The notes below the pieces were generated by a model that saw nothing but the letters and a program-made list of their open reading frames with translations, searched no databases and had not been told where the DNA came from. Below are positions 62,995 through 64,000 of a stretch of DNA of 64,000 nucleotides, in pieces. This DNA is from Bryopsis sp. KO-2023 (lineage: Eukaryota; Chlorophyta; Ulvophyceae; Bryopsidales; Bryopsidaceae), in assembly GCA_030272585.1 (NCBI GenBank), contig BSYQ01000003.1, positions 6,572,001-6,636,000 on the forward strand, in the 5' to 3' direction. A program made the translations under genes and the position numbers. Every line of letters starts with the position of its first letter. Position 1 is the first letter of the stretch.

Positions 62995-63377
62995 CCTTGG
63001 GTATTATTGGGAATGAATTGTCTAGCTTTTGTCTGTTGAGATAGTGCATTGGCTGGAGCTGGAAAAAGAAAAAGGCCAAAACAAATCACTTCCGGAAAAG
63101 GCGGATAGCCTTGGCACCATTTTTTTTTGTAAAAAAAATATCATACAGTCTGGAAAGAAGATGCTTCAAACCTGCCACCTGACATTGTCACTGGGATCAG
63201 AGAGCTGCTTGCATTTTTCTACCATCGTCTCAATCTTGAACAGCTTTCGGTTTTCTTCAAATCGCCCTCACCCATGCGATTGTCATGGTCACACTATTTC
63301 CTTGCGAAGAATTCTGATTCCCCAACAACTCGTCTGGGGGTGATCGCAACCTGATCGCACTCCCGCACACGACCAGG
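62995..63377. other. Spacer between DPH5 and the next gene
   Basis: 3' flank of DPH5 and promoter of the following gene. No exon seen. Confidence 0.45.
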
Positions 63378-63617
63378 ATGGCCCCGAAGAAAAAGCTGAA
63401 CGACAGCGGTGAGACTTGGTGGTATCGACCACCAGCGCCCGCCAATACGAAACGTTACCTCTGTCCCACTGTCTGATCCCTGTCGTGCTATTTCGCATCA
63501 GAAACGCTGGCCGAGGCCAGCCAAAGCGCGGTTGATAAGTTTCTCGGGCAGAGGGGTGATAAAGCGAAAAGGAGGGAGGAGCAAAGAAGGCAACAGCTGT
63601 TGAGGAAGGCTGCTGAG
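63378..63617 (+). CDS. First two exons of an unknown gene leaving the window
   Basis: Exons 63378-63408 and 63502-63617 join in phase: MAPKKKLNDSETLAEASQSA, then VDKFLGQRGDKAKRREEQRR and a continuing basic, helical stretch up to a GTGAGG donor. The Lys/Arg-rich start suggests a nuclear or nucleolar protein. I recognise no domain. The rest, if any, lies beyond 63617 and probably outside the window; nothing in 63618-64000 is clearly coding. Confidence 0.5.
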
Positions 63618-64000
63618 GTGAGGTATAGGTTGGTGTGGGTGTATCCCCTGTTGTATGATATCGTCCCTTGCAGCAGCACTCGTTGCTTATGAGGTGTGGG
63701 TTGGGGAAATAGGCTGCTGGGTACGCGCTGCCAGAGACGTCGCGACAAGACGTCAGCGTCTGTGGGGCTCGTGCCAAGGAGCATGTTGATGAAGATGATG
63801 ACGACTTAGGTACATCGATGTAGAGGTGTAGCGCAGGGAAATTGAAGTTTTGAGGATGGAGTGCCAAATTTTCCCACAAAAAATATGATAGCGCAAACAT
63901 CCTGAGCTAAATCAAGGGAATCTTACTCATATCTTGGAAGTCGAAACTGCAGAATCATGCTTTTTGTGAAGGGCTGATCCAGGGTGAGCTCAGATAGTTA
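63618..64000. other. Intron or flank at the window edge
   Basis: Probably an intron of the gene that starts at 63378. No further exon is supported before the window ends. Confidence 0.35.

Noticed and set aside
1..64000. CRISPR array, bacterial operons or riboswitches
   Set aside because: The window is eukaryotic. The only regular repeats have no spacers of CRISPR type.

Overview
This is a window of eukaryotic nuclear DNA. Genes are split by short GT-AG introns (mostly about 50-500 bp), intergenic gaps are small, and introns and spacers carry many homopolymer and dinucleotide tracts. I rebuilt gene models by hand from splice sites and reading-frame phase. The mix suggests a flagellated, probably photosynthetic alga: there is a SAXO-type axonemal microtubule protein, a fragment resembling the thylakoid thioredoxin-like protein HCF164, and a protein resembling the plant REF/SRPP lipid-particle family. 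A WASH-complex gene argues against a land plant. I cannot fix the lineage; a streptophyte or other green alga, or a chlorarachniophyte, are all possible.

Layout. 0.5-3.4 kb (-): protein disulfide isomerase. 4.3-7.6 kb (-): replication licensing factor CDT1. 8.3-12.2 kb (-): orphan single-pass membrane protein with a long Arg-rich tail. 13.8-15.3 kb (+): Yap-like bZIP factor. 15.3-18.2 kb: homopolymer-rich spacer. 18.2-20.3 kb (-): REF/SRPP-like protein. 21.1-22.6 kb (+): EF-hand protein with an in-frame TGA upstream. 23.2-24.0 kb (+): HCF164-like fragment, followed by an unknown gene at 24.8-25.5 kb. 26.5-32.7 kb (-): a Crypton-type tyrosine-recombinase gene whose 12 exons join into one open frame. 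33.3-35.8 kb (+): secreted Ala/Cys-rich protein with two copies of an unfamiliar module. 37.1-40.1 kb (-): FAD monooxygenase resembling kynurenine 3-monooxygenase. 40.6-41.4 kb (+): small cupin. 42.0-43.1 kb (-): secreted trypsin-fold peptidase. 43.8-46.1 kb (-): SAXO-like protein. 47.0-54.9 kb (+): strumpellin/WASHC5. 55.7-58.6 kb (+): SNF5/SMARCB1. 60.4-63.0 kb (+): diphthine methyl ester synthase DPH5. 63.4 kb (+): first exons of a gene that leaves the window.

Most genes are unrelated housekeeping genes and form no pathway. Several pairs are head-to-head (Crypton/secreted protein, monooxygenase/cupin, SAXO/WASHC5) and may share promoter regions. The most unusual item is the Crypton: an intact, intron-rich recombinase with two GCR1_C-like domains separated by an acidic Glu-Pro repeat. 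One of its introns holds a 246-bp tandem repeat array, and a shortened tRNA-like fold lies beside that array.
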